Shown piece by piece: positions 18,448 to 25,706 of a DNA stretch of 64,000 nt. The notes under the pieces are model-generated. The model saw only the letters and a list, made by a program, of their open reading frames with translations, did not search any database and was not told the origin of the DNA. Source of the DNA: Pseudomonas sp. Marseille-Q3773 (GTDB lineage Bacteria; Pseudomonadota; Gammaproteobacteria; Pseudomonadales; Pseudomonadaceae); contig NZ_OU745390.1 of NCBI RefSeq assembly GCF_916618955.1, forward strand, positions 1,116,001 to 1,180,000, written 5' to 3'. Positions within the stretch are counted from its first letter, which is position 1. The number at the start of each line of letters is the position of its first letter. A program made the translations under genes and the position numbers.

Positions 18448-19224
18448 ATGGCTGGTAGTCAGATCGAACGCGCCTTCAGTCTTGTAGAACACCTGGCCGG
18501 TGAACCGCAGGGGCTGCCTTTGCAAACCCTGGCCGAGCGTATGGACATCCCCAAGAGCGCTACCCACCGCATGCTCACCGAGCTGGCAAGGCTGGGCTAT
18601 GTGCGGCAGAACCGTGACAACAGCCGTTACCAGCTCTCGGCCAAGCTGGTGGCCCTGGGCTTCCGTTACCTGGCCAGCAGCGGTGCCGACATCATCCAGC
18701 CGATTCTCGACCGCCTGGCCCAGGACAGCGGTGAACTGGTGCGCCTTGGCGTGATCGACGGTACTCGCCAGACCTGGATCGCCAAATCCCAGGGTGCCCG
18801 CTCGGGGCTGCGCTACGACCCGGACATGGGCCGCGATGCGCCGCTGTTCTACACGGCGTCCGGGCATGCCTGGCTGGCCAGCCTGGATGACGAACAGGCG
18901 CTGCAGATGGTCTTGCGGCAGGGTATTGCCGACCCGGCCCAGTTCGGCCCAAAGGCGCCACGCTCCACCGATGAGCTGCTGGCCTATCTGCGCCGGGCGC
19001 GTGAGCGTGGTTATGCCTGGGTCGAGGAAACCTCGGCGATTGGCACTTCGGCCCTGGCAGCGGTCGTGCGGCGCCCGCAAAGTGACCAGGTGATCGGTGT
19101 GCTGAGCATCGCCGGGCCCAGTGCGCGCCTGGCGCAGAGCCGCCTGGCAGAGCTGGCGCCGTTGTTGCTGGCGGCAGCGGAGGAGCTGTCGCTGGCCAGC
19201 CGGGCCAGCGAGCTGTTTGCCTGA
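18448..19224 (+). CDS. IclR-family transcriptional regulator
   Basis: 258-residue regulator. The N-terminal winged HTH spans about residues 6-75 (LQTLAERMDIPKSATHRMLT, then LGYVRQNRDNSRYQLS). The IclR effector domain follows, with LGVIDGTRQTWIAKSQGARS, ASGHAWLASL and VEETSAIGTSALAAVVR. It sits between a divergent FAD dehydrogenase and a downstream Gfo/Idh-isomerase pair, and both flanking promoters hold GGAAC-N3-GTTCC, so it probably controls both. Ligand unknown. No copy of the palindrome is seen directly before its own start; 18253-18447 otherwise holds the two divergent promoters. Confidence 0.88.
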   Translation: MAGSQIERAFSLVEHLAGEPQGLPLQTLAERMDIPKSATHRMLTELARLGYVRQNRDNSRYQLSAKLVALGFRYLASSGADIIQPILDRLAQDSGELVRLGVIDGTRQTWIAKSQGARSGLRYDPDMGRDAPLFYTASGHAWLASLDDEQALQMVLRQGIADPAQFGPKAPRSTDELLAYLRRARERGYAWVEETSAIGTSALAAVVRRPQSDQVIGVLSIAGPSARLAQSRLAELAPLLLAAAEELSLASRASELFA

Positions 19225-19314
19225 GCGTGCATTTCTGGTCGATAACCGCACAGTCTGTGTTGCCTGTACTTTTGAAAAGCAGACCTTGGTTCTAGATTGT
19301 TTAACGCAGATTGT

Positions 19315-19327
19315 GGAACTTGGTTCC
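19315..19327. promoter_or_regulatory. IclR-type operator upstream of the Gfo/Idh gene
   Basis: Perfect palindrome GGAAC-TTG-GTTCC, 38 bp before the TTG start of the dehydrogenase. A half-site GGTTC lies at 19288-19292. The core is the same as at 18276-18288, with a reverse-complement spacer (AAG versus TTG is not identical). Confidence 0.7.
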
Positions 19328-19364
19328 GGAATCCTCGATACAACAAACACAAGAGGACAGGCTG

Positions 19365-20417
19365 TTGAACGCACCCCTTCGTATCGCCTTGATCGGCGCC
19401 GGCATCATGGGCCGGCAGCATTACCGGCATCTGCTCAATGTGCCGCAAGCCCGCCTGTGTGCCGTGGCCGACCCGGGCCCGCAGGCCGAGGCGTTTGCCG
19501 CCGAATGCGGCGTGCCGTGGTTTGCCGACCATCGGCGCATGCTGGAAGGCGCGCGCCCCGAGGCCGTGATCGTCGCCAACCCCAACAATCTGCACGTCGC
19601 CACTGCGCTGGACTGCATCGAGGCCGGCGTACCGGTGCTGGTGGAAAAGCCGGTGGGCGTGCACCTGGATGAAGTGCGCGCGCTGGTCGAGGCCTCGCGC
19701 CGGCGCAATGTACCGGTACTGGTCGGCCATCACCGTCGGCACAACCCGCTGATCAGCCAGGCCCGCCAGGTAATTGCCGATGGCAAGCTGGGCCGCTTGA
19801 TCAACGTTACCGCGCTGTGGCAATTGCAAAAGCCCGACAGCTACTTCGAAACCCCATGGCGCCGCGAGCCGGGTGCCGGTTTCCTGCTGACCAACCTGAT
19901 CCATGACCTCGACCTGCTGCGCTACCTGTGCGGCGAGGTGGAGCAGGTACAGGCCTTCACCCGCAACGATGTGCGCGGGTATGCCAACGAAGACAGCGCA
20001 GCGGTGTTGCTGCAGTTCGCCAATGGCGCGTTGGGCAGCCTGACCGGCTCCGACGCGGTGGCCGCCCCCTGGAGCTGGGAACTGGATTCCGGCGAAAGCC
20101 CGGTATACCCGCGCCAGGATGGCCAGCCGTGCTACTTGCTCGCCGGCACCCAGGGCGCACTGAGCATTCCCCAGCTCAAGCGCTGGCACTACGCCGAGGC
20201 CGGCGCTGGCTGGCACACGCCATTACTGCAGAGCGAGGAAACCATTCCCGCCGGCGAAGCACTGACCCTGCAGTTGCAGCACTTCGTGCGGGTTGCCCGG
20301 GGCGAGCAGGCGCCGCTGATCGACGCGGCCGACGGTGGCCGCACCCTGGCCTTGATCGAAGCGATCCGCAAGGCAGCGGACAGCGGCCGGGCCTGTGCGC
20401 CCGAACAGGTTGGCTGA
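19365..20417 (+). CDS. Gfo/Idh/MocA-family NAD(P)-dependent oxidoreductase
   Basis: About 350 residues. The N-terminal Rossmann fold begins RIALIGAGIMGRQHYRHL with the GxGxxG motif; the EKPVGVHLDEVR loop, with the conserved Lys, and GHHRRHNPLI follow. The C-terminal alpha/beta substrate domain has GAGFLLTNLIHDLDLLRYLC. The family oxidises hydroxyl groups of sugars, inositols and related polyols. The TTG at 19365, with AAGAGGA nine bases upstream, is the best start; a TTG at 19311 would put the operator in the coding region. It is 29 bp upstream of a TIM-barrel isomerase, probably the same transcript. Confidence 0.85.
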   Translation: MNAPLRIALIGAGIMGRQHYRHLLNVPQARLCAVADPGPQAEAFAAECGVPWFADHRRMLEGARPEAVIVANPNNLHVATALDCIEAGVPVLVEKPVGVHLDEVRALVEASRRRNVPVLVGHHRRHNPLISQARQVIADGKLGRLINVTALWQLQKPDSYFETPWRREPGAGFLLTNLIHDLDLLRYLCGEVEQVQAFTRNDVRGYANEDSAAVLLQFANGALGSLTGSDAVAAPWSWELDSGESPVYPRQDGQPCYLLAGTQGALSIPQLKRWHYAEAGAGWHTPLLQSEETIPAGEALTLQLQHFVRVARGEQAPLIDAADGGRTLALIEAIRKAADSGRACAPEQVG

Positions 20418-20446
20418 ATGCGCCCTTTATTGACTGGTGACAACCG

Positions 20447-21262
20447 ATGACTGATCGAATGTTCTCCCTGGCCGCGCTGACCGTGCTGGAACTGTCCCCA
20501 CCTGACATGGTTGAAGCCGCAGCCCGCGCCGGTTACAGCCACGTTGGCCTGCGCCTGGTGCCGGCCACCGAGCAGGAGCAGCATTTTCCGCTGGTGGCCG
20601 ATGGCGACTTGCGCCGCAAGACCCAGGCGCGTCTGCGCGACACGGGTATCAAGGTGCTGGACCTGGAAATCCTGCGCCTGAAGGCGGACACCTGTGTGGC
20701 CAGTTTCGAGCCGATTCTGGCCGTGGGCGCCGAACTGGGTGGCACAGAGCTTCTGGTGGCCGGCAACGATGCGGACGAGGCGCGCCTGACCGAGCGTTTT
20801 GCCGCACTGTGCGACCTGGCGGCGGACTACGGGATTCATCCGCACCTGGAGTTCATGCCCTGGACCGATGTACGAGACTTGCGCCAGGCCATGCGGGTGG
20901 TAGCCAATGCCGACCGCGGCAACGGCTGCGTGCTGGTGGATGCGTTCCACTTCAACCGCTCCAGCTGTTCGTTGCACGACCTGGCGCAGTTGGCGCCGCA
21001 GCGCATGCGCTACGCCCAGTTGTGCGACGTCGCCGGCCCGGTGCCGGCCGACATGGACGAAATCCTGCGCCAGGCACGCAATGAGCGGCGTTTCCCCGGC
21101 GAAGGCGATGCCGACCTGGTCGGCCTGCTGCGCGCCTTGCCGCCGAACGTACCGCTGAGCCTGGAAATCCCCACGCGGCAGCTGCTGGCGCAGGGCATCA
21201 GTGGGGAACAGCGTGCGCGCATGGCACTGGAGAAAGCCATGGCGGTGCTGGCCAAGGTCTGA
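20447..21262 (+). CDS. Xylose isomerase-like TIM-barrel sugar isomerase/epimerase
   Basis: 271-residue AP_endonuc_2-type TIM barrel. Probable metal ligands lie in HLEFMPWTDV (Glu), VLVDAFHFNRSS (Asp/His) and PLSLEIPTR (Glu), the pattern of sugar isomerases, epimerases and 3-dehydroshikimate dehydratases. N-terminal strand 1 reads SLAALTVLELSPPDMVEAAA. Beside a Gfo/Idh dehydrogenase, a keto-sugar isomerisation or dehydration step is likely, but the substrate cannot be read from sequence. It ends 148 bp before the convergent MFS transporter gene. Confidence 0.82.
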   Translation: MTDRMFSLAALTVLELSPPDMVEAAARAGYSHVGLRLVPATEQEQHFPLVADGDLRRKTQARLRDTGIKVLDLEILRLKADTCVASFEPILAVGAELGGTELLVAGNDADEARLTERFAALCDLAADYGIHPHLEFMPWTDVRDLRQAMRVVANADRGNGCVLVDAFHFNRSSCSLHDLAQLAPQRMRYAQLCDVAGPVPADMDEILRQARNERRFPGEGDADLVGLLRALPPNVPLSLEIPTRQLLAQGISGEQRARMALEKAMAVLAKV

Positions 21263-21280
21263 CCGAAACCTGTTCGCCGG

Positions 21281-21313
21281 CAAGCCAGCTCCTGTGCGGC
21301 AGGAGCCGGCTTG
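21281..21313. repeat. REP-like hairpin after the TIM-barrel gene
   Basis: Imperfect inverted repeat: CAAGCCAGCTCCTG pairs with CAGGAGCCGGCTTG across a short loop, directly after TTCGCCGG. This is the layout of P. putida REP variants. It lies 19 bp after the stop codon of the isomerase gene and may act as its terminator. Confidence 0.55.
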
Positions 21314-21364
21314 GCGACGACGGGGCAGGTGCAGGCAGCAGGCATCGGCCATTGCGGCCTGAGC

Positions 21365-21390
21365 AAAAAAAGGGCCCGCAAGGGGCCCGT
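21365..21390 (-). terminator. Rho-independent terminator of the MFS gene
   Basis: On the minus strand GGGCCC-CTTGC-GGGCCC is followed by seven T residues (21365-21371 read as A on the plus strand). It lies 20 bp after the MFS stop codon. Confidence 0.85.
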
Positions 21391-21410
21391 CGAGGTAAGT
21401 GGCAGTGCGC

Positions 21411-22736
21411 CTAGGCGTGCTCGACCTTGCGCGGTGCCATGAAGTACATCCACACCAGCGCCAGGAAGTACATGGCCGGGATCAGGGTGAACAACAGCGC
21501 ATAGTTGTTGTGTGTGGCGGTCAGTACGCTGCCGACGATCTGGGTCATGAACATGCCGCCAATCGCCGCACACATGCTGCCGAAGCCGAACACCGTACTC
21601 ACCAGGTGCCTGGGTGTGTAGTCCATCACCAGGCTCCAGATATTGGCCGTCCACGCCTGGTGCGCGCCCACTGCCAGCGAGATGGCGGCCACCGCGACCC
21701 ACAGGCCACTGGCATTGGCGGCGAAGGTGACGCTGAGCATGGTGCAGGCGAAGACCAGCATCGACACCAGCCGCGCCGTGCTGGCGCGCATGCCGCGCCC
21801 GATCAGCCAGGACGACAGGATGCCGCCGCCGATGCTGCCGAAATCCGCCGTCAGCCAGATGATGATCAGCGGGATTCCCATCTGGGTCACGTTGATACCC
21901 AGGCTGTATTGCTGGTTGAGGAACGGAGGCAACCAGTACAGGTAGAACCAGAACACCGGCGCCGTAATTGCATAGGCCACGGCGAAGGCCCAGGTGCCAC
22001 GCAGGCGCAGGATGCGGCTGAACGGCACGCGGCTCAGCTCGGCGGTATCGCCCTGCTGGATGTATTCCACCTCGCTCTGGCGCACGCGTGGATGGTCTTC
22101 CGGGTTGTAGTACTTCAGCACCCACAGCACCACCCACACCAGGCCCAGGCTACCCATGGCGATGAACGCGGCCTGCCAGCCCCACACCGCCAGGATCAGC
22201 GGCAGCAGGGCCGGGGTGACCATGGCGCCGACGTTGGTACCGGCATTGAACAGGCCGGTGGCGATGGCGCGTTCCCCCGCCGGGAACCACAGGCGCACGG
22301 TCTTCACACAGGCCGGGTAATTGGCCGCCTCGGTCAGGCCGAGGATGAAGCGGCAGACCATGAAACCGGCGGCCGACGTGGCCAGGCCATGGGCGCCGGT
22401 GGCCAGGCTCCATAGCAGCACGGCGAAGAAGAACGCGCGTTTTACCCCGACCTTGTCAATCAACCTGCCTTGCAGCAGGAAACCGATGGCGTAGCCGACC
22501 TGGAACCAGAAGTTGATGTTGGCGTAGTCCATCGCCGTCCAGCTCATCTCCTTGGCCAGGATTGGCTGCATGATGCCCAGCGCGGCGCGGTCGATGTAGT
22601 TCAGGGTGGTAGCGAAGAAGACCAGGGCAAGCATGCCCCAACGGGTCTTGCCGACGGCGAAGGCGCCGCGAAGCTTGTCGCCGATCGAACCCTGGGGCGT
22701 CCGAGGGGCGGCGGAGATGTTCCTGGAGTGGTTCAT
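21411..22736 (-). CDS. MFS transporter, anion:cation symporter (ExuT-like) family
   Basis: 441-residue inner-membrane protein with 12 hydrophobic segments. Features of the ACS family are TLNYIDRAALGIMQPILAKE in helix 1, GRLIDKVGVKRAF in the 2-3 loop, and RFILGLTEAANYPACVKTV in helix 4. Members import hexuronates, galactonate, phthalate or similar organic anions by proton symport. The start at 22734-22736 (MNHSRN) is preferred; the reading from 22850 adds 38 non-conserved residues. A PcaR-like palindrome is 133 bp upstream, and a strong terminator follows. It could import the substrate of the neighbouring IclR cluster, but the regulatory sites differ. Confidence 0.88.
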   Translation of the reverse strand: MNHSRNISAAPRTPQGSIGDKLRGAFAVGKTRWGMLALVFFATTLNYIDRAALGIMQPILAKEMSWTAMDYANINFWFQVGYAIGFLLQGRLIDKVGVKRAFFFAVLLWSLATGAHGLATSAAGFMVCRFILGLTEAANYPACVKTVRLWFPAGERAIATGLFNAGTNVGAMVTPALLPLILAVWGWQAAFIAMGSLGLVWVVLWVLKYYNPEDHPRVRQSEVEYIQQGDTAELSRVPFSRILRLRGTWAFAVAYAITAPVFWFYLYWLPPFLNQQYSLGINVTQMGIPLIIIWLTADFGSIGGGILSSWLIGRGMRASTARLVSMLVFACTMLSVTFAANASGLWVAVAAISLAVGAHQAWTANIWSLVMDYTPRHLVSTVFGFGSMCAAIGGMFMTQIVGSVLTATHNNYALLFTLIPAMYFLALVWMYFMAPRKVEHA

Positions 22737-22868
22737 AAACTGCTCGTTCTTGAAATTGTATTCAGCTGCGGTGTTACGGGTAGGTCGCCAGTCCCAGGCA
22801 GGGGACATGCAAGGCCGGTGCATGGTGAGCAGTGAAGGCGGCAGCGTCAATTCAAGGCAGAGGCTAGT

Positions 22869-22883
22869 GTTCGGTTATCGAAC
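22869..22883 (-). promoter_or_regulatory. PcaR/PobR-type IclR operator upstream of the MFS gene
   Basis: Read on the minus strand it is GTTCG-ATAAC-CGAAC, a palindrome with 5-bp arms. It differs at two of 15 positions from the PcaR-type box I recall (GTTCGATAATCGCAC). It is 133 bp upstream of the MFS start. No intact IclR gene is adjacent; a PcaR-like 3' remnant lies beyond the T6SS island at 51390-51754. The rest of 22737-23017 shows nothing I recognise. Confidence 0.5.
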
Positions 22884-23017
22884 GGTTGCGGTGGCCTGCG
22901 GGCGAGGCGGTGGGCGGATCATGGCGACGCAGACGGGGCCTTCGTCTCGGCACCGCAGGCCGGGAAAGTATCGGCAGGGGATATTAGTTTTCCTGGCAGG
23001 TATGGGGCACCAGGGTG

Positions 23018-23395
23018 TCAGTACCACACAGTTGCCCAACGTTTCACCTCCTCGCGGCCGTATTGTTGAATCCACCGTTGCAGCGTTTTGTTCAAGGTGC
23101 TCTTCGCTTCTATTACCTCAGCGGTGTACGGATTTCTGTAGTACCTGCTTTGCCGTGCCCTGAATCGGCGTAATGGAAGTGGAGGCGACCATGAATGGTT
23201 GCGATCTTCCTCTTCTATCCCGCTGATCGCCAATATGTCCGATAGGCCGAACTGGTATTCGGCAAGCAGGTCGTGGAGTTTGCTTTCGAACTCGAATTCT
23301 CGTTTGAGGTGCGGGTCGATCCTTATGAAGGAAAGCTCGGACTTCTTGGCGGCGAGGAGGTGCTCGAGTGCGCGTAATTCGGCAAGTCGTGACAT
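23018..23395 (-). CDS. MvaT/Tur-family H-NS-like nucleoid protein
   Basis: 125 residues, the normal MvaT length. The N-terminal half is a coiled-coil oligomerisation region (MSRLAELRALEHLLAAKKSE, then LKREFEFESKLHDLLAEYQF). The C-terminal DNA-binding domain reads RYYRNPYTAEVIEAK, then LNKTLQRW and VKRWATVW, aligning with MvaT YKNPHTGEVIETK-GGN-HKTLKEW…ESWATL. MvaT proteins silence AT-rich foreign DNA. The GGN loop that contacts the AT minor groove is not conserved here (STLN in its place). The ATG at 23393-23395 has GGAG upstream. It marks the left end of the T6SS/Rhs island. Confidence 0.85.
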   Translation of the reverse strand: MSRLAELRALEHLLAAKKSELSFIRIDPHLKREFEFESKLHDLLAEYQFGLSDILAISGIEEEDRNHSWSPPLPLRRFRARQSRYYRNPYTAEVIEAKSTLNKTLQRWIQQYGREEVKRWATVWY

Positions 23396-23597
23396 GGTTT
23401 ATCTCCATCATTTGATGGGTAAGTGTTAGTGGCTGTCGAACGGTAATGCAAGCAGAGAAATAATTTGTGAAATGTTTAGGGTTGGCAGAGGGCGCATCGC
23501 CTTAGACGGTGGGTTTAATTCTGGTTTGTTTGTGTAAGTTTGTTCCCACACTACAGCCAGTTAGGTGTAAGAAATTGTTATGGCAAGGTTGTTTATG

Positions 23598-23991
23598 GCG
23601 CGCTTGACCTAGCGGGTAGTACGTACCTGCTCGCTGTAACGCAAGCGACGAAGGCAGGGGCTTGCTTGATTGCCACCGTTGTTGGCTTGGTACAGGGCGC
23701 TGTCAGGGGCTACAGGCTCGTCGGCATCTTTTTACTGTGCGCAAAGCGGTAGACGAAGCCTTCTTCAGCAGCCAGGCGGGCGATGAACGCCAGGTCCGTC
23801 TCACCGGCCTGAACGCAGAGCTCGCGGACCTGATGGTCCATGCTGGCGCGCAGTTCGTACTGGTTGATGCCCTGGCGCTGGAGCATCATCTCAAGAATTT
23901 GCGGAACAGTCTTTTGCTGGAAGATGCGCCAGTTCGAACGCAGCTCGGCCCGGGCCAGCTGGGGCTCGACCAGCGCGTGATAGTAGGTGGC
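23598..23991 (-). pseudogene. vgrG remnant (N-terminal region)
   Basis: Minus-strand DNA strongly similar to the intact vgrG between about 35137 and 35619 (roughly codons 88-248). An internal deletion of about 90 bp lies where the intact gene has 35264-35357, and there are many substitutions. There is no start, no C-terminus and no continuous frame. Its codon-88 end is fused at about 23991 to an rhs fragment, so the two were joined by deletion or recombination. The stretch 23396-23597 before it holds no gene I can support. Confidence 0.8.
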
Positions 23992-25103
23992 TTGTCCTGA
24001 TAGGCGAGGACACGGTTGTACTCCATTAGTCCGTTGAGCTTTGGCCCGTCGAACATGTTTCCTGCCTTGTCGTACTTGAAATCCTCGACCTGTGTCGCCT
24101 GCCAGTTGAGACGTGCCTGTTGGACGGTTTGAAGTTGTTGGTTGGGATCGTATTCATATCGATTGCTGCCCGAATAGCTCCTGCCTGTGTGGGGCAGGTT
24201 GTGGAATCGTCCAATGATTTTTTCAAGGTCGACATGTTCATCATTTGGAGCGCTAGACATACCTCGGCGCTGGGTTTGGGTCAGCACTTCGGTGATGAGG
24301 TTGTCGCTGGCGTCATATCGATAGGTTTTATCGAGTAATGGCAGAACTTCAGCGGGGGCATCGCGGTAGTGGATTGCCTTGCCACTCAAGCGCCCGCTTT
24401 TGTCATAACGGGTGCGCGTAATCAGGCTGCCTTGGGTGCGCATGACTTCGTCATGTACGGCATCACGCTCGAAGTCGCTGATCACCCGACCGTCCAGGTT
24501 GATCTGGTGCAGGTGCCCACTGCCGTAGTAGAGGTAATTAAGCTTGCGCTGGTCGGGGAGGGTTAGTGTCTGCAGGTTGCCCAACTCGTCGTAGCGGTAC
24601 TGCAGCAGCCCGGCGCTGTTGGTTTCGCTCAACACTTGCCCTGCGGGGTCGTAGCTGTATTCAAGCTGCTGTCTTTCCCCCTGATTTTTGGTGAAAGTGA
24701 TGGATAGCAGATTGTCGGCGGTTTCGTAGCTGTAGTCGGTAATGCCATCCTCGGTGCGCTTGCTCAGCAGGCGGCCGACGGCATCACGTTCGAAGTCGTG
24801 GCGAATTGGCATTGTCCGCGTTGCTGGGGCGTTCTCGGACAATGGCGCTTGTTCATGGGGAGAGGGCACGTGGGTGAGGCTGGTGACCCCATCCAGCACG
24901 TCGTATTCATAAATGCGACCACTGCCATCGAGGTCTTCCTGCGATTAGGCGGTCCAGCTTGTCCCAGCCAAAGCGATACGACTCATTGTTCTCGTTGGTG
25001 AGCTGTAGCAGTCGTGGATCACATCGCTTGACCAACTGGCCGGCGACGATCTCTGCTTGCCAGCAGTTCCCAAGTGCATCGACATGCTTGTAAACGTCGT
25101 ACA
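23992..25103 (-). pseudogene. rhs core remnant with internal deletion and frameshift
   Basis: Minus-strand Rhs core sequence missing both ends. It begins (25103) with codons matching YDVYKHVDALGNCWQAEIVA of the long Rhs protein. It jumps at about 25013-25020 across some 610 bp of the intact copy to LLQLTNENNESYRFGWDK, then loses 2 bp at about 24945 (CTGCGATT versus CTGCGCGATT), which shifts the frame. The rest runs to NRVLAYQDK and stops at the vgrG junction. No PAAR, toxin tip or immunity gene is attached. It is a non-functional third rhs copy that can still serve as recombination substrate. Confidence 0.85.
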
Positions 25104-25292
25104 TAATCTCGATAACGGTGAACTCCAGGCTTCAAATAAACTGTAGGGTAACAGCCTTTCGTTTGAAGTTCGTCGTCATATTGCCCTAATTATCTTACAT
25201 GTATTTGCGCAATAGTGTGCAGAGGGGGTCAGGGCTAATGTCTGCAGATAGATGTTTCGAATTATTAAATTTTGTTATTCGTGGTGGCCCCT

Positions 25293-25706
25293 TCATGTAG
25301 AGCTGAGAATTTGAAGAAAACTATTGAATGTATCAGAAATTGGGAATTTCTCGCTTTCGCTTGGTAACCATAGGTAAACGCAGCCATTATCGTGGTTGTT
25401 TGTTGATAGTAGGAATAGGTTGCCGCAGTCGTCATAGGCAAATGGTATGAGTCCGGCTAGCGAAGGGGTGCTTTTGACTAATTGTTTATAAACATTTTCT
25501 ATCGTAGCTTCACCATATTTTATTGATAAAAAGCTATTTATTAGAAGCTCGGATTCGGTGTGTTGTTTATCATCAATGAACCCGCCGTTATTGGTAAGAT
25601 AAAAATTCATGAACTCACTTGTTGGGTGTGCATTTATTGATTTTGTGAATTCAAGAAAGTCGCTTGTGGATATGGGGTGTTCACTTTCTATCAGTTTTAC
25701 GGGCAC
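25293..25706 (-). CDS. SMI1/KNR4-like immunity protein for the orphan Rhs toxin
   Basis: 137-residue cytoplasmic protein with an SMI1/KNR4 fold: ISTSDFLEFTKSINAHPTSE, FYLTNNGGFIDD near residue 55, and LIPFAYDDCGNLFLLSTNN followed by GCVYLWLPSES. The GTG start at 25704-25706 overlaps the 3' end of the rhs fragment by 10 bp, with AAAGGAG upstream. SMI1 proteins are frequent immunity partners of HNH/EndoVII-type toxins, so it is inferred to neutralise the WHH nuclease encoded just upstream. It is clearly more AT-rich than the structural genes, a usual mark of exchanged immunity genes. The 190 bp after it (25104-25292) hold nothing recognisable. Confidence 0.82.
   Translation of the reverse strand: MPVKLIESEHPISTSDFLEFTKSINAHPTSEFMNFYLTNNGGFIDDKQHTESELLINSFLSIKYGEATIENVYKQLVKSTPSLAGLIPFAYDDCGNLFLLSTNNHDNGCVYLWLPSESEKFPISDTFNSFLQILSST

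Noticed and set aside
23886..24899. A 337-residue Rhs-like gene
   Set aside because: Its last 30 or so residues are vgrG DNA read out of frame, and it has no proper start or tip. It is part of the rhs/vgrG debris.
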